Below are positions 12,227 through 21,192 of a stretch of 64,000 nucleotides of DNA, one piece after another; within the stretch, counting starts at the first letter, position 1; each line of letters starts with the position of its first letter. The position numbers and the translations under genes are program-made. Source of the stretch: Myxococcales bacterium (GTDB lineage: Bacteria; Myxococcota_A; Polyangia; Polyangiales; Ga0077539); contig JAEUKH010000023.1 of NCBI GenBank assembly GCA_016792845.1, positions 124,001 to 188,000 on the forward strand. Reading direction: 5' to 3'. Under the pieces are notes generated by a model, which did no database searches, was not told the origin of the DNA, and was given only the letters and a program-made list of their open reading frames with translations.

Positions 12227-13210
12227 ATGACCTCACACCGATGGGTGGCCCTCGCGTGGGCCACGGCGCTCGTGCTGGCGGCGGCGGCCCTTGAGCGGCA
12301 CTCCCTCGACGCGCTCCCGCGGGTGGCCTCGCTGCTCCAGCACGAAGCGACCCACATCGCGGCCCACACGCTGCTTTACGGCGGGCTCGCGTTCCTCCTC
12401 GCGGGCGCGCTCTTTCACGACGACGCGCTGGCCCAACCTGGCGCGGCGCGGTCGCGTCGGGTGCTGGCCGCGAGCGCGCTCTTCGCCGCGGTGGCCTTGA
12501 CCCAGGAGCTCGTGCAGGTGCTCTTTCGTCATCGCGCCCCGGGTCTCGAAGAGGCCTTCGACCTCGCCGTCGATGTCGGAGGCGCCTCGCTCGGGGTGAT
12601 CGTCTGGGCGCGTCGCACCGGCCGCCGTCGCTACCTCGTGGCCCGCGCGCTCGGCCTCGTGTTGCACCCGATGGTGCTCGGCCCCGCGGGCATGTTCGCC
12701 GTCGCGTCGAGCGCCTTCGGGAGCACCCGTCCCGCGGTGTACGCGACCCTCGCGGTGACCTTGGGCCTCTCGCCCGCCGCGGTGCTCTGGCAGCTCGGGC
12801 TCCGCCGCGGGTGGTTCTCAGACCGCGACCTCTCGCGCCGCGATGAGCGACCGCCGCTCTTGGCGATGTGCGTGCTCTGCGCGGCGCTCCTGTGGGCGAT
12901 TGCGGCGCACTGGCGGCTCCCGGCGGTGCTGGTCGAGAGCGCGCTCACGGCTCTCTTCGCGGCGATTTTGTTCTCTGCGGCGACCCTCGCGCGCTTCAAG
13001 GTGAGCGGCCACGTCGCCGTGCCGGTGGGCATCGCGGTGATGCTGACGGCGACCAGCGCGCGGGGCCCGTGGCCCTTCGTGATCGCCGCGGCCGCGGTGG
13101 CCTGGGCGCGGGTGAACGAGGGCCGACACAGCCGCGCCGAGGTGGCGGGCGCGAGCGGGCTCGCGGCGCTGGCGTCGACCGCAGCGCACCTCGCCCAGCT
13201 CACATCGTGA
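12227..13210 (+). CDS. Membrane protein: VanZ-like N-half fused to PAP2-like C-half
   Basis: A 327-residue integral membrane protein. The first half has the VanZ pattern: a histidine-bearing TM segment (HTLLYGGLAFLLAGALF), a TQELVQVLF motif, and an Asp before a Gly-rich helix (DLAVDVGGASLGVIV). The second half, after a basic cytoplasmic loop (WFSDRDLSRRDERPP), has a K(F/V)SGHV segment and R...H spacing that recall lipid phosphatases of the PAP2 superfamily, though the signature is incomplete. ATG 12227 is preferred because the upstream frame is Arg-rich and not membrane-like. Its 3' end overlaps the convergent DUF2461 gene by 11 bp. Role unknown; envelope lipid metabolism is a guess. Confidence 0.65.
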   Translation: MTSHRWVALAWATALVLAAAALERHSLDALPRVASLLQHEATHIAAHTLLYGGLAFLLAGALFHDDALAQPGAARSRRVLAASALFAAVALTQELVQVLFRHRAPGLEEAFDLAVDVGGASLGVIVWARRTGRRRYLVARALGLVLHPMVLGPAGMFAVASSAFGSTRPAVYATLAVTLGLSPAAVLWQLGLRRGWFSDRDLSRRDERPPLLAMCVLCAALLWAIAAHWRLPAVLVESALTALFAAILFSAATLARFKVSGHVAVPVGIAVMLTATSARGPWPFVIAAAAVAWARVNEGRHSRAEVAGASGLAALASTAAHLAQLTS

Positions 13211-13904
13211 GGAGCCACTTCACAAAGGGCACGACCTCAAGGCTGTGCGTCACCACCCAATCGGCGAAGGCGGGCGAGCCGATCAGCGACGGCGCGAAGG
13301 CCGGAAAGGTGGTCGCCAGCCCCCGCTTTCGCAGGAGCCCGATGCGCGGGTGATCTTTCGCGACGCCCCGCGGGGCGGTCTTGAGCTCGGGCACGCCGCC
13401 CTCGAACGAGTACCCCTTCGCGGTGAGCCCCTCGATGATCTTGAGGAGCGCCGCGCCGCGCTTCTTGTCGAGCACGGCCTCGCGGTACGCCGCGAGATGC
13501 ACCGCGTCCATCATCCACAGGCCCGCCGCGGCGAAGCTCGATTCGAGGCCGATCTGGAGGTAGAGCACCGCCGGCGCTTCGGCATACTCTCGCGGATTGG
13601 GGAAGCCCAGGAGCCCGCTCACCTGGGTCTTGTAGGGCTGCTTCTCATCGTGAAACCGCACGTCGCGGTAGATGCGAAAGAGCTTGGGCTCTCGAAACAC
13701 GAAGCCCTTGTACTTCGGCGCGACGCGCCGCTGAACGGCCGCGAGGAGCCCCCGCATCGGCGCCTGCCACTCGTCTTCGTAGCGCGCCTTGTTGGCCAGA
13801 AACCACGCGCGGTCTTGGTGCGCGTCGAGGGCCTTGAAGAAGCCCATCGAGGGGTCAGCGAAGCCCTCAAAGGGCGCGCTCGGAGCGGGAGTCTTGGGGG
13901 CCAT
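13200..13904 (-). CDS. DUF2461 (TIGR02453) family protein
   Basis: A 234-residue cytoplasmic protein of a widespread uncharacterised family. Diagnostic segments are GFFKALDAHQDRAWFLANKARYE near the N-terminus, FREPKLFRIYRDVRFHDEKQPYKT in the middle, and AVHLAAYREAVLDKKRG towards the end. Family length matches. It follows the carboxyltransferase gene by 32 bp on the same strand and could be the last gene of that transcript, although a functional link is not known. Start ATG 13904 begins MAPKTPAPSAP; the longer upstream frame is the shadow of the carboxyltransferase. Confidence 0.88.
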   Translation of the reverse strand: MAPKTPAPSAPFEGFADPSMGFFKALDAHQDRAWFLANKARYEDEWQAPMRGLLAAVQRRVAPKYKGFVFREPKLFRIYRDVRFHDEKQPYKTQVSGLLGFPNPREYAEAPAVLYLQIGLESSFAAAGLWMMDAVHLAAYREAVLDKKRGAALLKIIEGLTAKGYSFEGGVPELKTAPRGVAKDHPRIGLLRKRGLATTFPAFAPSLIGSPAFADWVVTHSLEVVPFVKWLLTM

Positions 13905-13936
13905 GGCGGTGGGTCTCTCAGACGGCGTTTCGTGGC

Positions 13937-15508
13937 TCAGACAGGCATGATGCCGCGCTTGCGGTGCGGCCGTTCGAGGGTCTTGAAGCGCGCGAGCTCG
14001 AGCCCGAGGGCGAGCACCTTGCGCGTGTCGCGGGGGTCGATCACGTCGTCGACGAGACCCCAGCCTGCGACCTTGTAGATGTCGATGTAGCCCTGGAGCA
14101 TCTCGACAAGCTGCTTCTTCATCTCGGGCGGCGGCTCCTCGCCGCGAAAGAGCTTCTTCGCCGCGATGCCGACCATGCCTTCGGCGCCCATGACGCTGAT
14201 CTCGGCCCCGGGCCAGGCCACGATGAGGTCGGGCTCGTAGGCCCTGCCGCACATCACGAAATAGCCTGCGCCGTAAGCCTTTCGCACCACCACGGTGAGC
14301 TTCGGCACCGTCGCGGCGCTCATCGCGTGGAGCATCTTCGCGCCGTGCCGAATGATGCCCGCGTGCTCGACCGCGGTGCCCACCATGAAGCCGGGTGTAT
14401 CTTGGAAGAAGATCAACGGGATGTTGAAGGCGTCGCAGAGCTGAATGAAATGGGCGCCCTTGTCGGCGGCGTTGATGTCGAGCACGCCGCCGAGCTGCAT
14501 GGGGTTGTTGGCCACGATGCCCACCGAGCGGCCGTTGATGCGCGCGAGGCAGGTGATGAGGTTGCGCGCCCAGCGGGGCTTGATGTCAAAAATGACCCCG
14601 TCGTCGACCACCGATTTGATGACCTTGTACATGTCGAAGCCGCGGCGGGGCGAGTCGGGCACGACGTCGAGCAAGGCGTCGTCGCGGCGGTCGATGGGGT
14701 CGGCGCTGGGTCTCACCGGCGGCGCCTCGCCGCAGTGGCTCGGAAAGTACGAGAGGTACTGTCGTACGGCGTCGATGCAGGCAGGGTCGTCGGGGTACTC
14801 GGCGTCGCCGACGCCCGACACCTCAGCGTGAACCTTCGAGCCGCCGAGGGCCTGCTCGCTCACCTCCTGACCCGTGACGGCCTTCACCAGCGGCGGGCCC
14901 GCCAAGGCCATCGAGCCGATCTCTTTCACCATCGGCACGAAATCCGCGAGCCCAGGAATGTACGCCGTGCCCGCCGCCCCCGGCCCCACCATCGCCGCCA
15001 CGAGCGGAACCACCCCGCTCATGATCACCTCTTCGCGAAACAAATGCCCATGCCCCGCGAAGAGCGAGATCGCATCCTCGCTCGCCTTGCCGGGCTCGAT
15101 CCGCGCCCCCGCGCTGTCGATGAACCACACCATCGGGTGCCGCCCCCGGAGCGCCATCTCGCGCATCCGGGTGACCTTCACCTCGCCGGTCTCACCGATG
15201 CTCCCGCCCTTGACGGTGAAGTCGTAGGCCGCCGCGCAGACCACCCGGCCGTCGACCTTGCCGAAGCCGCAGAGCACCGCATCGGCAGGGGGTTTGTCGC
15301 GCCCGTCGGGCCCCGCCGCGGCGCCCATCTGGGTGCCGTGCAGCCCCACCTCGAAGAACTCGCCCCCGTCGAAGAAGCGCGCGAAGCGCTCGCGGGCGCT
15401 GAGCTTGCCGCGCTCGTGCTGCTTGGCGACCTTGTCGGCCCCGCCCATCTCAAGGGCCCTCTGACGGCGAGCCTCAAGCTCGGCCACCCGCTCTCGCATC
15501 GTTGCCAT
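13937..15508 (-). CDS. Acyl-CoA carboxylase carboxyltransferase (beta) subunit
   Basis: A 523-residue carboxyltransferase of the biotin-dependent acyl-CoA carboxylases (propionyl-CoA, methylcrotonyl-CoA and similar). Both crotonase-like halves are visible. The N half has KQHERGKLSARERF, the acyl-CoA pocket DSAGARIEPGK and GPGAAGTAYIPGL. The C half has ARINGRSVGIVANNP, FFQDTPGFMVGTAVEHAGII and KAYGAGYFVMCGRAYEPDL. No biotin carboxylase or biotin-carrier subunit is in the window, so the partner must be encoded elsewhere. The acyl substrate cannot be assigned with confidence. The gene follows a crotonase gene by 53 bp, placing it third in the operon behind the palindromic operator at 17.3 kb. 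Confidence 0.92.
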   Translation of the reverse strand: MATMRERVAELEARRQRALEMGGADKVAKQHERGKLSARERFARFFDGGEFFEVGLHGTQMGAAAGPDGRDKPPADAVLCGFGKVDGRVVCAAAYDFTVKGGSIGETGEVKVTRMREMALRGRHPMVWFIDSAGARIEPGKASEDAISLFAGHGHLFREEVIMSGVVPLVAAMVGPGAAGTAYIPGLADFVPMVKEIGSMALAGPPLVKAVTGQEVSEQALGGSKVHAEVSGVGDAEYPDDPACIDAVRQYLSYFPSHCGEAPPVRPSADPIDRRDDALLDVVPDSPRRGFDMYKVIKSVVDDGVIFDIKPRWARNLITCLARINGRSVGIVANNPMQLGGVLDINAADKGAHFIQLCDAFNIPLIFFQDTPGFMVGTAVEHAGIIRHGAKMLHAMSAATVPKLTVVVRKAYGAGYFVMCGRAYEPDLIVAWPGAEISVMGAEGMVGIAAKKLFRGEEPPPEMKKQLVEMLQGYIDIYKVAGWGLVDDVIDPRDTRKVLALGLELARFKTLERPHRKRGIMPV

Positions 15509-15561
15509 TGCCAGTCCTGTCTGCGCGCTCGTGCGTTGGATGAAAGGTCGTCGAAGATGGC

Positions 15562-16344
15562 TCAGCGCCCCGACCAGCGCGGGGCCCGCTTCTCAAGAAA
15601 TGCTGCAAGCCCCTCACGGGCGTCGTCGGTCGAGAAGAGCTCGAAGAGCGCGTCGCGCAACATCGGAAGGGCCTCTCGCAGGCTCAAATCGCCCTGCGCC
15701 GCCCAGGCCCGAAGACCCCGCGTCACCGCAGTCGGCGAACGCCCCGCCAGCGACGCCGCGAGCGCCTCGACGGCCTCATCGAGGGCCTCGTCGGTGCACA
15801 CCCGGTTGATCAGCCCGATCGACACCGCGTGGCTCGCCGAGAACTTCTCGCCCAAGAGCATCAGCTCAAGCAGGTGGCGCCGCGACACCGTGCGCGCGAG
15901 CACCGCCATGATCATCATGGGCCAGAGCCCGCGGTGCACCTCGGGCGTCGAAAACACCGCGCTCTCGGCCGCGTACGCGAAATGCGAGGCCGCCGCGAGG
16001 CCGACCCCGCCGCCCATCACCACGCCCCGGAGCCGCGCCACCACAGGCACCGGGCTCTCGGTGATGGCCAACAACAGGTCGGCGAAATCGCCCCGTACGG
16101 GGAGGCTCCCGTCGCCTGCGCCGCCCGAGAGGTCTGCCCCCGCGCAGAAGTGACCCCCCGCGCCGTCGAGCACGATCACCCGCACCGCGGGCGAAGCCTG
16201 TGCCTCGGCGAGGGCGTGCAAGAGCTCGTTCACCAACGCCGGCGAGAGCGCGTTCTTTCGCTGCGGACGGTTCAGCGTCAGCGTCACCACCTCGCCGTCG
16301 GCGACCCCCCGGCGGTTCACCAAGAGGCTCTCAAACGCCGTCAT
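15562..16344 (-). CDS. Enoyl-CoA hydratase/isomerase family protein
   Basis: A 260-residue crotonase. Visible are NRPQRKNALSPALVNELLHAL, the first oxyanion-hole segment GAGGHFCAGADLSGG, the second RGVVMGGGVGLAAASHFAYA, and STPEVHRGLWPMMIMAVLAR with Glu at the first catalytic position. The second half lacks the usual Gly-Gly-Thr loop, so the reaction (hydratase, isomerase or lyase) remains open. The start ATG 16344 overlaps the stop of the keto-acid cleavage enzyme by 4 bp, showing translational coupling. In methylcrotonyl-type pathways a hydratase sits beside a carboxylase as here, but the keto-acid cleavage partner is not part of that classical set. Confidence 0.88.
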   Translation of the reverse strand: MTAFESLLVNRRGVADGEVVTLTLNRPQRKNALSPALVNELLHALAEAQASPAVRVIVLDGAGGHFCAGADLSGGAGDGSLPVRGDFADLLLAITESPVPVVARLRGVVMGGGVGLAAASHFAYAAESAVFSTPEVHRGLWPMMIMAVLARTVSRRHLLELMLLGEKFSASHAVSIGLINRVCTDEALDEAVEALAASLAGRSPTAVTRGLRAWAAQGDLSLREALPMLRDALFELFSTDDAREGLAAFLEKRAPRWSGR

Positions 16345-17225
16345 CGCGACGCCCCGCCCGAAGGCCCGAGGCCCAAGATCGCCCGCGCCTCGTCGACGGT
16401 GGCCACCTCGCGGCCGACGTCGCGGGTCATCTGAACGCCCTTCGCCACGAGGTCGCCGTTCGAGCGCGCCATCGCGCCGTCGGGGAGGTAGAAATTGTCT
16501 TCCAGCCCCACCCTGATGTTGCCCCCCAGGGTGAGCGCCGAGGCGCAGAGCGACCACTGCTCGCGCGAAATGCCCACCACCTTCCAGCTCGCGCCGGGCG
16601 GGAGGTTGTCGACCATGAACGCGAGGTGCCGCGGCGTCGCCCGAACGCCGCCGACCACGCCCATCACCAACGAAAAATCGAGCGGCCCCTTGAGGAGCCC
16701 CATGTCAATAAAGGCCTCGGCGCTCGCGACGTGCCCGGTGTCGAAGCACTCGAGCTCGGGCTTCACCCCGCTCTCGTTCATCTGCCCGAGCAGCGCGCCG
16801 ATGTACTCGAAGCTGTTCTCGAACACGAAGTTGAACACCCAGCTCTTACGCTTGGCGTTGTACTTCGCGTAGTTCATCGAGCCCATGTTGAGGGCCCCGA
16901 TCTCAGGCTTGTAGTCGGTGATGTGCGGGCACTTGCGACCCTCGGGGTCGAGGGTGCCGGTCGAGAAATTCAGAATGATCGGGCACACCGCGCGGATCGC
17001 ATCGCCGATCGCTCGGTACCGCGCCGCCGTGTAGTCAGGGGCGCCGTCGTCGTCGCGCGCGTGGATGTGCAACACCGACGCCCCGGCCTCGTACGCCCGA
17101 AGCGCCTCCTTCGCGAAATCGTCGACCGTGTACGGAATCGCCGGGCACTGCGCCCGACTCGTCACGACCCCGCTCATCGCACAGGTGATGATGACCTTGT
17201 CTGCTCTGCTCACCGCGGCCTCCAT
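16341..17225 (-). CDS. Beta-keto acid cleavage enzyme (BKACE, DUF849)
   Basis: A 294-residue TIM-barrel enzyme of the BKACE family. Known members condense a beta-keto acid with acetyl-CoA and split it into acetoacetate and a new acyl-CoA, using zinc bound by two His and a Glu. Visible features are the HIHARDD metal motif near residue 55, ILNFSTGT, ELECFDTGHV, and the C-terminal GGNIRVGLEDNFYL with the conserved RVGLED. Start ATG 17225 gives family length. It is the first gene of a three- or four-gene minus-strand operon. A 26-bp palindrome lies 72-97 bp upstream and may be its operator. The true keto-acid substrate is unknown. Confidence 0.9.
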   Translation of the reverse strand: MEAAVSRADKVIITCAMSGVVTSRAQCPAIPYTVDDFAKEALRAYEAGASVLHIHARDDDGAPDYTAARYRAIGDAIRAVCPIILNFSTGTLDPEGRKCPHITDYKPEIGALNMGSMNYAKYNAKRKSWVFNFVFENSFEYIGALLGQMNESGVKPELECFDTGHVASAEAFIDMGLLKGPLDFSLVMGVVGGVRATPRHLAFMVDNLPPGASWKVVGISREQWSLCASALTLGGNIRVGLEDNFYLPDGAMARSNGDLVAKGVQMTRDVGREVATVDEARAILGLGPSGGASR

Positions 17226-17296
17226 TTGCCCAGCGCGACGACGCCCCCGCGACGGATGCTCACCGCGCCCGCCCGCGAGCCTACGCCATGTGTCTG

Positions 17297-17322
17297 CGAG
17301 ACTGAATGGCCATTCAGTCTCG
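17297..17322. promoter_or_regulatory. 26-bp perfect palindrome, putative TetR-type operator
   Basis: Half-site CGAGACTGAATGG is followed directly by its exact complement. The core TGAATG-NN-CATTCA resembles operators of TetR-family fatty-acid regulators such as Bacillus FadR (from memory). It sits about 70 bp before the BKACE operon and about 140 bp before the divergent exported protein. A degenerate copy occurs at 43709-43724. Confidence 0.7.
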
Positions 17323-17460
17323 GCGCAACAGAGGTGCAAAAGTGACCCCGCGAGGGTCGGGCTGGCGAGCGGGGCCCTTGTGGGCCATGACAAGGCGATG
17401 CTAGGGTCGCGCCGCTTGCGGGGCCCCACCCGTGTGATCTGTGGCTCCGTTGGAGGTTTC

Positions 17461-18189
17461 ATGCGCAAGGCGGTGTTCGTTCTTTCTCTGGCGGCGGTGT
17501 TGGGTGCGCTCTCGGCGTCGACTCCGGGCGTGGCTCAGGCGCAGTCTGTGGTGGCCGTCGAGCCCACCGCGAAGGGCATCGTCGGGTGCGGTCTTCTCGG
17601 CGGCGAGGCGGTGATGCTGATCGAGGCCGCGGCGGGGGTGCGCCCGGGGTGGGCGTACATCCTCGGCGGGGTGCTCGGGGCCGGCGCGGGCGCCGCGGGC
17701 GGTTACTTTCTTGAGCAGGCCGCGGTGGGTGACAACACCCTCACCGGCGTCGCGGTGGGCAGCCTGGTGCTCGGCCTCGGGTTGAGCATCCCCACGGTGG
17801 TGGCGGTCACCAGCGCCCGTCGCTACGACCCCGAGCGCGACCAGCAAAACGAAGACAACACCCCGTCGACGGGCCCGCTCGAAGAGGGCCAGTCGGCGCC
17901 CGCGTCGGGCGGCGCCGCACAGCCCGCCCCGTCGTCGAGCCCGGCCCCCGCGTCGGGCGGGGCGTCGAGCGGCAACACCTCGCGCGCGCCGGTGGTGGGC
18001 GGCTCAGGCCGTCGTCCGACGATGGTGAGCCTCCGGCCCCGCGGCCTCTTCGACCTCAACCCTGAGGGCTTCGCCTTCTCGGTGCCGTCGATCACCGTGG
18101 GCAACGCGGTGAGCCTCCACGAGATGCGCCAGTACGGGGTCTCGTCGGTGTCTGAGCTCCGGGTGCCACTCGTGTCGGGCACCTTCTGA
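17461..18189 (+). CDS. Exported protein of unknown function with Gly-rich hydrophobic segments
   Basis: A 242-residue protein with a signal peptide (MRKAVFVLSLAAVLGALSAS, cleavage near AQA-QS). Two Gly/Ala-rich hydrophobic segments (about 43-78 and 83-105) could be glycine-zipper membrane helices. A low-complexity Pro/Ser/Gly region (about 135-185) and a conserved-looking tail (RGLFDLNPEGFAFSVPSITV) follow. ATG 17461 has GGAGG upstream (TTGGAGGTTTC). I do not recognise the family. It precedes the microcompartment genes on the same strand by 58 bp, but an envelope protein is unlikely to belong to a cytosolic shell. Confidence 0.7.
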   Translation: MRKAVFVLSLAAVLGALSASTPGVAQAQSVVAVEPTAKGIVGCGLLGGEAVMLIEAAAGVRPGWAYILGGVLGAGAGAAGGYFLEQAAVGDNTLTGVAVGSLVLGLGLSIPTVVAVTSARRYDPERDQQNEDNTPSTGPLEEGQSAPASGGAAQPAPSSSPAPASGGASSGNTSRAPVVGGSGRRPTMVSLRPRGLFDLNPEGFAFSVPSITVGNAVSLHEMRQYGVSSVSELRVPLVSGTF

Positions 18190-18199
18190 ATCTAAGCCC

Positions 18200-18218
18200 G
18201 GGCCCCTTGAGCGGGCCC
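18200..18218 (+). terminator. Possible hairpin terminator without T-run
   Basis: GGGCCC, a 7-nt loop (CTTGAGC) and GGGCCC form a 6-bp GC stem just after the exported protein. No T-run follows, so termination here is uncertain. It marks a plausible boundary before the microcompartment cluster. Confidence 0.3.
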
Positions 18219-18247
18219 CGCTTCGCTGCGATCATCGGCGGCGTCGT

Positions 18248-18580
18248 ATGACCATCCAGAGTGCGGTTCGGGGTCCGACTCCCTTGTCTTCGCGGCACGG
18301 GGGTCTGGTGGGCGTGGCGGTAGGGCAGTGGCTCACGTCGCGGCTCGCGTCGGCCGGTGGCGCCGCCAGCGTCGCGGTGTCGAGCGACGACAAGTTCTGG
18401 CGCCTCGCGGTGGCCCAGGGCGCGTCGACGTCGACCGTCGAGGCGCGCCTGCCGGTGCCGCTCACGCCGCTCGAAGTGGCGCACGCGGTGGCGCGCTGGG
18501 CCTCGGGCGAGGGCCTCTCGGCGCGGGTGGTGGGCGCCGAGGGCGACGCGCTGCGGGTGGTGCTCGGGGCGGCGGGCTGA
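18248..18580 (+). CDS. Small hypothetical protein upstream of the shell genes
   Basis: A 110-residue protein beginning at ATG 18248. It has no signal peptide or transmembrane helix, and alternates Val/Ala-rich strands with a short helix (LTPLEVAHAVARWASGEGL), suggesting a small alpha/beta domain. I do not recognise it. It ends 63 bp before the BMC-T start on the same strand, with a gene-free gap, so it could be an accessory or assembly factor of the microcompartment. That rests on position only. Confidence 0.5.
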   Translation: MTIQSAVRGPTPLSSRHGGLVGVAVGQWLTSRLASAGGAASVAVSSDDKFWRLAVAQGASTSTVEARLPVPLTPLEVAHAVARWASGEGLSARVVGAEGDALRVVLGAAG

Positions 18581-18643
18581 AAGCGCGGGGGGCGGGCGTT
18601 CGGCGTTGCGAAAATTGCGGCGGGCGTGATAGCCCCACGGGTC

Positions 18644-19285
<642 letters not shown>

Positions 19286-19317
19286 GCCACGCACGTTTTT
19301 GAAGGAGACATCGAGTC

Positions 19318-19617
19318 ATGAGTGACGCGCTCGGGATCATCGAGACCAAGGGATTTGCCGCAGCCGTTCAGGCTGCCGACGCGATGGTGAAGGCCGCGCG
19401 GGTTGAGCTGGTGGGCTACGAGAAGGTCGGCGGGGGCTTCACCTCGGTGATCGTGCGTGGCGACGTCGCGGCGGTGAAGGCCGCCACCGAGGCGGGTCAG
19501 CGCGAGGCTGAGCGCATCGGCGAGATGGTGAGCGTGTTGATCATCCCGCGCCCCCACGCCAACATCGACGCGGTGTTGCCGCTCGGTCGCGCGCCGAAGG
19601 CGAAGTCAGAGGGCTGA
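19318..19617 (+). CDS. Microcompartment shell protein, BMC-H (hexamer)
   Basis: A 99-residue single-domain BMC protein, the main tile of the shell. It shows the canonical start ALGIIETKGFAAAVQAADAM, the edge lysine in DAMVKAARV (Lys25), the pore loop KVGGG at about 36-40, and the helix GDVAAVKAATEAGQREAERIGE. The tail IIPRPHANIDAVLPLGR is the usual C-terminal form. AAGGAG lies 8-13 bp upstream of ATG 19318. It is very similar to what I remember of the H. ochraceum BMC-H. Only one hexamer gene is present, so facet permeability would depend on it and the single BMC-T. Confidence 0.95.
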   Translation: MSDALGIIETKGFAAAVQAADAMVKAARVELVGYEKVGGGFTSVIVRGDVAAVKAATEAGQREAERIGEMVSVLIIPRPHANIDAVLPLGRAPKAKSEG

Positions 19618-19620
19618 TCG

Positions 19621-19920
19621 GTGCTCATCGCCCGGGTCACAGGCACGCTGGTCGCGACGCGCAAAGAGCCGACCCTTGAGGGCTTGAAGCTCCTGGTGGT
19701 GCGCCCGGCCGACGCGCAGGGCAATCCCACCGGCGCGCCCCTTGTGGCGGCCGATGCGGTGGGCGCCGGGGTCGGCGAGGTGGTGCTGGTGGCCAGCGGC
19801 AGCTCGGCCCGTCAGACCACCGCCACGCAGAATCGCCCCGTCGACGCTGTGATCATGGCCATCGTCGACACCCTCGACGTCGACGGCCAGGTGACCTTCG
19901 AGAAGACCGCATCGCGCTGA
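19621..19920 (+). CDS. Microcompartment vertex protein, BMC-P (EutN/CcmL pentamer)
   Basis: A 99-residue EutN/CcmL-type protein that closes the twelve vertices of the shell. Family features: [21 protein letters not shown] at the N-terminus, [32 protein letters not shown], and the C-terminal [14 protein letters not shown]. The start is GTG 19621, 3 bp after the BMC-H stop, so the two are translationally close. With BMC-H and BMC-T this completes the minimal set of three shell types needed for a closed shell. Confidence 0.95.
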   Translation: MLIARVTGTLVATRKEPTLEGLKLLVVRPADAQGNPTGAPLVAADAVGAGVGEVVLVASGSSARQTTATQNRPVDAVIMAIVDTLDVDGQVTFEKTASR

Positions 19921-19962
19921 CGCGTGTGTGTCAGACCGGGCGCCCCTCGGGCGTCTCGGTTC

Positions 19963-21192
19963 ATGATGAACACACTCCCGCCTCGACTCAGCACCCTCTT
20001 CCAAGACACCCAAGCGCGCTACGCCGCACAATGGTCTACCTTCGACCGAGAGCTCGAGCAGCTCAAGGGCGGGCTCGACGCGTTGGGGGCTGCCCACGAG
20101 GCCGACCTCTGCGAGGCGTTCATCGCGCAGGTCGAAGACGCCCCCCGGCCCGCGCCGCGGCTCCCGGTGATCGGGGCGCAGTTCGTCGCGGGCATCAACG
20201 ACTTCATCGCCCGATGGTCGGCGCCCGCGGCCGTCGCGTCGACCGCCCAAGAGCCGCCCGCCGAGGCGCCCCTCGGGGCCCCGGCTGAGCGGGGCGACGG
20301 GGCCGAACTTCAAGATCCACTTATCAAAGTTGATCATGAAGCGACCGCCGCGCCGCGGGCCCCGCGAGGTGACGCGGTGCAGCCCGACCTCGGCGCCCCC
20401 GGGGCCGGCCCCGAGCCCCGCGCGCCGCGCCCTGCGAACACGGCCCATCAGGTGAGCGCCCTGGTGAGACGCATCGAGGGCCTCGCGTGGGAGCTCTTCG
20501 ACGCGGCCCAGCGCCAGCATCTCGTGAGCGAGCTGGTCTGCCGGGTGCGCCACCTCAAGAAGCGCGGCGACGCCGACCCTGAGGGCCAGCTCGACGGGGC
20601 CCTGGCGACCCTCGCCGAGGTCTGCACGCGTTTCGCGCTGAAGCCCCCCGCGGGCCTTCGAGCGAGCGACCCCGACCTCGATTGGGGGGCCCTCGCCGAG
20701 AAGCACAGGCTCGACCGCACGTCGCACGCGGCGCCCGGGCCGCTCAAGGCGAAGCTGGTCATTCCGTACGCCTTGGGGGCCTCGGTGACGTCTGAAAGCG
20801 CCGAAGACCCCTGCGGGTTGCCGAGCACGCCTCGGTTGCTCCTGCGCACCGCGAAGGCGCCCCTGGTGATCGTCGGGGGCATTGTGAAGCCCGACAAGCT
20901 CCAGCGGCTCCGCGCGACCTATGCCAGCGTCGAGTGGGTCGCCACCGAGTGCGGCTCGGGCCATCACGCGATCGACGGGTTGGTGAGGCGTATCCGCGAG
21001 GGGCGGGTGGGGGCGGTGATCGTGCTGCATGAGCTCATGGCCCATTCGCGCTTCGACCCGCTCGTGAAGGCGTGTCGCAATCACCGTGAGATGCCGATGA
21101 TTTGTGCGGGCAAGGGCGGGCGGGCGGCGATGCGCAACGCGCTCAGCGAGCTTGAGCTCTGTCTCGAAAAGAGCGCGCTGCCCAGCGATTAG
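19963..21192 (+). CDS. DUF2325-domain protein in the microcompartment operon
   Basis: A 409-residue protein following BMC-P by 42 bp. Residues 1-75 look helical (FDRELEQLKGGLDALG). About 85-155 is disordered, rich in Ala, Pro and Glu. A helical block spans about 155-270. The C-terminal 105 residues form a Rossmann-like DUF2325 domain: LVIVGGIVKPDKLQRLRATY, then VEWVATECGSGHHAIDGLVRRI, then VGAVIVLHELMAHSRFD and MICAGKGGRAAMRNAL. DUF2325 domains are of unknown function and I know no case in a shell operon. ATG 19963 is the first of two adjacent Met codons. It could be cargo, a scaffold or a sensor. Its stop overlaps the convergent lipoprotein stop by 4 bp. Confidence 0.75.
   Translation: MMNTLPPRLSTLFQDTQARYAAQWSTFDRELEQLKGGLDALGAAHEADLCEAFIAQVEDAPRPAPRLPVIGAQFVAGINDFIARWSAPAAVASTAQEPPAEAPLGAPAERGDGAELQDPLIKVDHEATAAPRAPRGDAVQPDLGAPGAGPEPRAPRPANTAHQVSALVRRIEGLAWELFDAAQRQHLVSELVCRVRHLKKRGDADPEGQLDGALATLAEVCTRFALKPPAGLRASDPDLDWGALAEKHRLDRTSHAAPGPLKAKLVIPYALGASVTSESAEDPCGLPSTPRLLLRTAKAPLVIVGGIVKPDKLQRLRATYASVEWVATECGSGHHAIDGLVRRIREGRVGAVIVLHELMAHSRFDPLVKACRNHREMPMICAGKGGRAAMRNALSELELCLEKSALPSD

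Noticed and set aside
18626..18643. GTG 18626 as the BMC-T start
   Set aside because: It adds six residues (MIAPRV) not expected in the family; ATG 18644 gives the normal N-terminus.
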